Positions 14,157-16,873 of a stretch of 16,873 bases of DNA are shown here, piece after piece. Within the stretch, counting starts at the first letter, position 1. Each line of letters begins with the position of its first letter. The translations under genes were made by a program, and so were the position numbers. Source of the stretch: Streptomyces catenulae (lineage in GTDB: Bacteria; Actinomycetota; Actinomycetes; Streptomycetales; Streptomycetaceae); assembly GCF_000718015.1 (NCBI RefSeq), contig NZ_JODY01000061.1:1-16873 (forward strand), given 5' to 3'. The notes below the pieces were generated by a model, which was not told the origin of the DNA, searched no databases, and saw only the letters and a program-made list of their open reading frames with translations.

Positions 14157-15446
14157 TCAGGCGGCGACGGGGCGACCGGCCGGTACGTCCCGCAGGGTGC
14201 GCAGCGGGGAGAGGACCACGAACAGCGCCGCCGACCACATGCCCAGCGCGCAGATCCACAGGGTCGGCCGCAGCCCGGCGCCGGTGGCGAGCGCACCGCC
14301 GAAGAGTGAGCCGAGCGGGATGACCCCGTAGGCGATCCACAGGTAGACGGCGCCGACCCGGCTGAGCAGCGCGGGCGGGGTGACGAGTTGGCGGTACGAG
14401 AGGGCGGCGACGTTGAACAGGGTGCTGTTGGCGGCGAGGGCGGCCAGACCGATCGCGTACAGCAGGACGCCCCAGCCGGGCGCGGCGAGGGGCATCAGGA
14501 AGTACAGCGGGCCGGGCGCGAGCATCGCCACCCAGATGATCCGTGCGGTGCCCATCCGCCCGGCGATGCGGCTGGCGAGCGCCCCGGCCAGCAGCCCGCC
14601 GACGGAGCCGACGGTGAAGACCAGGCCGACGGCGGAGGTCGGCGCGTGCAGTTCCCGCACCATGAACGTCACGGCGATGGCGTTGGCCGCGGTGACGAAG
14701 AAGTTGGACACGCTGGTGCACAGCAGCAGCTTCAGCAGCACCGGCTCACGGCGGACGAAGGCGAAGCCCTCCCGCAGGGCGGCGCGGAACGGCACCCGCG
14801 CGGGCGGTGCGGGCGCGTCGGCGGGCTCCTGGGGGACGCGCATCAGGGCCAGGGTGAGGGCGCTCAGCGCGTAGGTGAGGACGTTGGCGAAGAGGGCGCG
14901 GGAGGCGCCGATCGCGCCGACCAGTACCCCGCCGAGGCCGGGCCCGGTCAGCTCCGCCAGCGATTCACACATCCCGAGCTTGCCGTTGCCGTCGACGAGT
15001 TGGGTGCGGTGCACCAGCTTCGGCAGCTGCCCGCGGTAGGCGACGGTGAAGGCCACGGTCAGCACGCCGGACACCCCGACGACCGCGTACAGGTACCCCA
15101 GCGTCAGCCGCCCGGCCAGCGCCGTGAGCGGGACGGAGAGGATCAGCAGAAGCCGCCCCAGATCGCAGACGATCATGAGTTTCCGCTGGTCGACGCGGTC
15201 GGCGAGGATCCCCGCCGGGAGCGAGAAGAGCAGGTACGGCAGCCAGCCCAGCGAGGTGAGCAGCGAGACCTGGAAGGTGCTCGCGTGCAGAGTGTCGAGG
15301 GCGAGCAGCGGCAGCACGATCAGTGCGACGCGGGGGCCCAGGGTGCCGGCGCCCTATCCGCACCAGAGCAGAAGGAAGTTGCGGTTGCGCCAGAGCGATC
15401 CGGCGGGCGCCTCCGTCGGCGGGTTCTGCGGTGACGTCGATGTCAT
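14157..15446 (-). pseudogene. MFS transporter with in-frame TAG at codon 31
   Basis: Major facilitator superfamily efflux protein, 429 codons from the ATG at 15446, of the enterobactin-exporter/drug-efflux group. The N-terminus reads LWRNRNFLLLWCG, then TAG (15354-15356), then GAGTLGPRVALIVLPLLALD, which is a normal first membrane segment with one codon replaced. Most relatives have Gln here, so a CAG to TAG change fits. The rest is intact: SLPAGILADRVDQRKLMIVCD (motif A, about 76-96), about 12 membrane segments, and a normal C-terminus. GAGGGG precedes the ATG. A GTG at 15317 could restart translation, but it lies inside the first membrane segment and has no ribosome site. It lies directly upstream of the ferredoxin-reductase-P450 genes and was probably the exporter of the cluster. 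Alternatives are a base-calling error or read-through. Confidence 0.85.
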
Positions 15447-15483
15447 GTCCGCGCCCCTCGTCGTGACAGAGGGTGAAGGTGTG

Positions 15484-15505
15484 CCACCGGTGAATGTGCC
15501 GGTGG
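15484..15505. repeat. Palindrome upstream of the MFS gene
   Basis: CCACCGG (15484-15490) and CCGGTGG (15499-15505) are a perfect 7-bp inverted repeat with an 8-bp spacer, 38 bp upstream of the MFS start codon. The spacing suits either a regulator-binding operator for the transporter or part of the terminator of the gene before it. No dedicated regulator gene is adjacent. Confidence 0.45.
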
Positions 15506-15516
15506 GGCCCGGGCGT

Positions 15517-15533
15517 TGACCGGCGTCCGGTCA
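15517..15533 (-). terminator. Hairpin at the end of the DUF4190 gene
   Basis: TGACCGG (15517-15523), loop CGT, CCGGTCA (15527-15533), perfectly paired and overlapping the DUF4190 stop codon. It probably ends the small membrane-protein operon and separates it from the MFS gene. Confidence 0.5.
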
Positions 15534-15953
15534 GCCGCCCAGGTGCCAGCTGACCGTGGCGTCGGCGGCGGTCAGCGTGGCCAGGATGATCAGGTCGGCG
15601 GCGCCGAGGGCGAGACCGAGCACGGCGCGGCCCCGGCGACGGGTGCGGCGGACCAGCGCGAGGGTGCCGAGAACGAGGGCGCACGGCCCCAGAACGACGT
15701 TGAACACCAGGGTGCCGAGCAGCCCGAGCACGAAGGAGGCGACGGCCATCCCGTCGGCGGACGCGCTCCCGGCACGGCTTTCGGTACGGGGCGCCGCACC
15801 GGCGTCCGCGCCGGTGTCACCGACAGTCGCCGAATCCTCGGCGGAATCGGCAACCGATGCGCCTCCGCCGGTGTTTGAAAGGTGTGACGCGTTGACGGAC
15901 ACGGCGCCCTCCGGTCGTCCGGCCGGTGCCTTGATGAGGGAGGTGGGAGTCAT
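15531..15953 (-). CDS. DUF4190-type membrane protein
   Basis: Predicted membrane protein of 140 aa, function unknown. The first 66 residues are low-complexity (Ala, Ser, Gly, Asp), without a signal peptide. Then ADGMAVASFVLGLLGTLVFN (67-86) begins a first membrane hairpin to about 101, a basic loop VRRTRRRGRA (101-110) follows, and a second membrane segment spans about 111-130. The G-x-A-x-x-S-x-x-L-G-x-L pattern and the basic loop are typical of DUF4190. The ATG at 15953 overlaps the stop of the preceding small gene (ATGA) and has GAGGGG upstream, so the two are translated together. It could be under the divergent TetR regulator. No link to the cyclodipeptide genes is visible. Confidence 0.75.
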   Translation of the reverse strand: MTPTSLIKAPAGRPEGAVSVNASHLSNTGGGASVADSAEDSATVGDTGADAGAAPRTESRAGSASADGMAVASFVLGLLGTLVFNVVLGPCALVLGTLALVRRTRRRGRAVLGLALGAADLIILATLTAADATVSWHLGG

Positions 15954-16114
15954 CGGGTGGTCCCCTCGGCGGGGTGACGGCGTTCGCGTACGGAGAAGAC
16001 GAGCAGCCAGCCGGCGATGACGGCGGCGGCGAGGAGAGTGACGGAGAACGGGAGGTGTGCCGCGGCGCCCAGCAGGATCCCCATCAGGAGGAGGGCTGCG
16101 ACGAGAAAGAGCAT
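15950..16114 (-). CDS. Small hypothetical membrane protein
   Basis: A 54-aa protein I do not recognise. It is almost entirely two hydrophobic segments (about 1-17 and 22-43) followed by a charged tail, VRERRHPAEG (44-53). The ATG at 16114 has AAAGG about 8 bp upstream; an upstream ATG at 16150 in the same frame would add a polar stretch that overlaps the likely control region. It overlaps the DUF4190 gene by 4 bp. The first gene of a minus-strand pair, it starts about 100 bp from the divergent TetR gene, so both may be its regulatory targets. Confidence 0.7.
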   Translation of the reverse strand: MLFLVAALLLMGILLGAAAHLPFSVTLLAAAVIAGWLLVFSVRERRHPAEGTTR

Positions 16115-16191
16115 CGTTCTGCCTTTCCGATTCGGAGGACAGTTGTTCACTCACTTCCCTCAGTGTAGGGCGTCACCGGGTGGAGAAGTTC

Positions 16192-16209
16192 GGAGAACGC
16201 TTGTTTACT
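16192..16209. promoter_or_regulatory. Candidate FabR/DesT-type operator
   Basis: GGAGAACGCTTGTTTACT lies 7 bp before the TetR gene. Its AAC-GCTT-GTT core and flanks agree at 15 of 18 positions with the DesT palindrome of Pseudomonas as I recall it. A partial second copy, with the half-site GTTCACT read on the plus strand (16145-16151), lies about 45 bp further left, near the start of the small membrane-protein operon. Paired sites facing divergent genes would fit autoregulation plus control of the neighbour. Confidence 0.5.
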
Positions 16210-16216
16210 GGATGAT

Positions 16217-16864
16217 GTGAGTCACACCGTAGGGGTCCGCCAGGCCCGGAAGCAGAGAACCCGTCAGGCACTGCTCGACGCCGCCCTCGGGCTGCTGGAG
16301 GAGCAGAGCCTGAGCAGTCTGGGGCTGCGGGAGGTGACGCGGACGGTCGGCATCGCCCCGACCGCCTTCTACCGGCACTTCCACGACCTGGGCGAACTGG
16401 GCGTCGCCCTCGTGGAGGAGGCGCTCGGCAGCCTGCACGCCATGGTGCGCACCGTCCTGATCGAACAGGCGGGGGTGGAGGCGCAGATCGAGAGCGCGGT
16501 GGCGGTGGTCGACCGGCACGTCCGCGAGTACCCCGCCCACGTACGGTTCGTGGCCCGCGAACGCCACGGCGGGGTGCGGGCCGTACGCCAGGCCATCGCG
16601 GGCCAGTTGGATCGGTTCGGCGCCGAGGTGGCCGAGGCGCTCGCGACCCAGCCGGCGGCGCAGGGGTGGACCGCGCGCGATCTGCGGATGCTGGCCGACC
16701 TGTTCGTCGACCGGCTGGTGACGACCGCCGCGGCGATCCTCGACACGGAGGACGCCGACGACGCCGAAGCGGCACGGGCACGGGTCGTCGAGGCGGCCCG
16801 CTGGCAGATACGGCTGATCACCATCGGCCAGCAGCACTGGAAGGGCGAGGCGGGGGAGGGGTGA
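16217..16864 (+). CDS. TetR family regulator, FabR/DesT-like
   Basis: Transcriptional repressor of 215 aa. The N-terminal helix-turn-helix LSLREV-like stretch reads LGLREVTRTVGIAPTAFYRHF (35-55), nearly identical in pattern to E. coli FabR (LREVAREAGIAPTSFYRHF as recalled). The likeness continues through DLGELGVALVEE (57-68), VRFVARERHG (about 109-118) and the C-terminal RWQIRLITIGQQHW, where FabR has LRMISKGAYYW. FabR and DesT bind acyl-CoA or acyl-ACP and control unsaturated fatty acid synthesis, so a role in membrane lipid balance is likely. The GTG at 16217 is the only reasonable start. It is divergent from the two small membrane-protein genes. What lies downstream is outside the window. 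Confidence 0.9.
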   Translation: MSHTVGVRQARKQRTRQALLDAALGLLEEQSLSSLGLREVTRTVGIAPTAFYRHFHDLGELGVALVEEALGSLHAMVRTVLIEQAGVEAQIESAVAVVDRHVREYPAHVRFVARERHGGVRAVRQAIAGQLDRFGAEVAEALATQPAAQGWTARDLRMLADLFVDRLVTTAAAILDTEDADDAEAARARVVEAARWQIRLITIGQQHWKGEAGEG

Positions 16865-16873
16865 GGGGTGGGG

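Noticed and set aside
3917..15356. Amber codons as evidence of a reassigned genetic code or pyrrolysine use
   Set aside because: TAG also ends intact genes in this window, and no suppressor tRNA or pyrrolysine genes are present. Kept only as a point to check.

Overview
The window is about 16.9 kb of very GC-rich DNA with strong G/C bias at third codon positions and frequent GTG starts. Protein families and codon use point to an actinomycete, most likely Streptomyces or a close relative.

Layout. The left part (1-6.1 kb) looks like ordinary chromosome: a sensor histidine kinase; a RecQ helicase with an HRDC domain; a DUF2000 gene broken by one in-frame TAG; a divergent AraC-type regulator; a RimJ/RimL-type N-acetyltransferase; and tRNA-Arg(CCT) with its own terminator hairpin. 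A 426-bp gene-free stretch follows, holding a perfect 10-bp hairpin and a degenerate 9-bp tandem repeat.

The middle (6.6-10.0 kb) is a cyclodipeptide (2,5-diketopiperazine) biosynthesis locus. It has a class I methyltransferase, then an AlbA-like flavin subunit and an overlapping AlbB-like small subunit of a cyclic dipeptide oxidase, all on the plus strand. Facing them on the minus strand are an AlbC-type cyclodipeptide synthase and, coupled to it by an ATGA overlap, a Methyltransf_2-type O-methyltransferase. The expected chemistry is: two aminoacyl-tRNAs are joined to a cyclodipeptide, the side chains are alpha,beta-dehydrogenated, and the ring or side chains are N/O-methylated. The gene content matches what I recall of the nocazine pathway of Nocardiopsis, with the synthase-methyltransferase pair inverted.

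To the right (10.2-15.4 kb) lie a class I polyphosphate kinase 2 and then, on the minus strand, an MFS transporter, a [3Fe-4S] ferredoxin, a ferredoxin reductase and a cytochrome P450. The last three form a complete P450 electron-transfer chain that could oxidise the cyclodipeptide further. The MFS gene carries an in-frame TAG at codon 31, so export may be broken. This is the second amber-interrupted gene in the window.

The right end (15.5-16.9 kb) holds two small membrane-protein genes in an overlapping pair, and a divergent TetR-family regulator of the FabR/DesT type with a matching operator-like sequence just before its start. That section probably belongs to membrane-lipid physiology rather than to the cyclodipeptide cluster.

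The most interesting part is the combined set: cyclodipeptide synthase, oxidase, two methyltransferases, and P450 with its own redox partners. All family assignments were made by reading translations and comparing them with remembered family members; no database search was possible.
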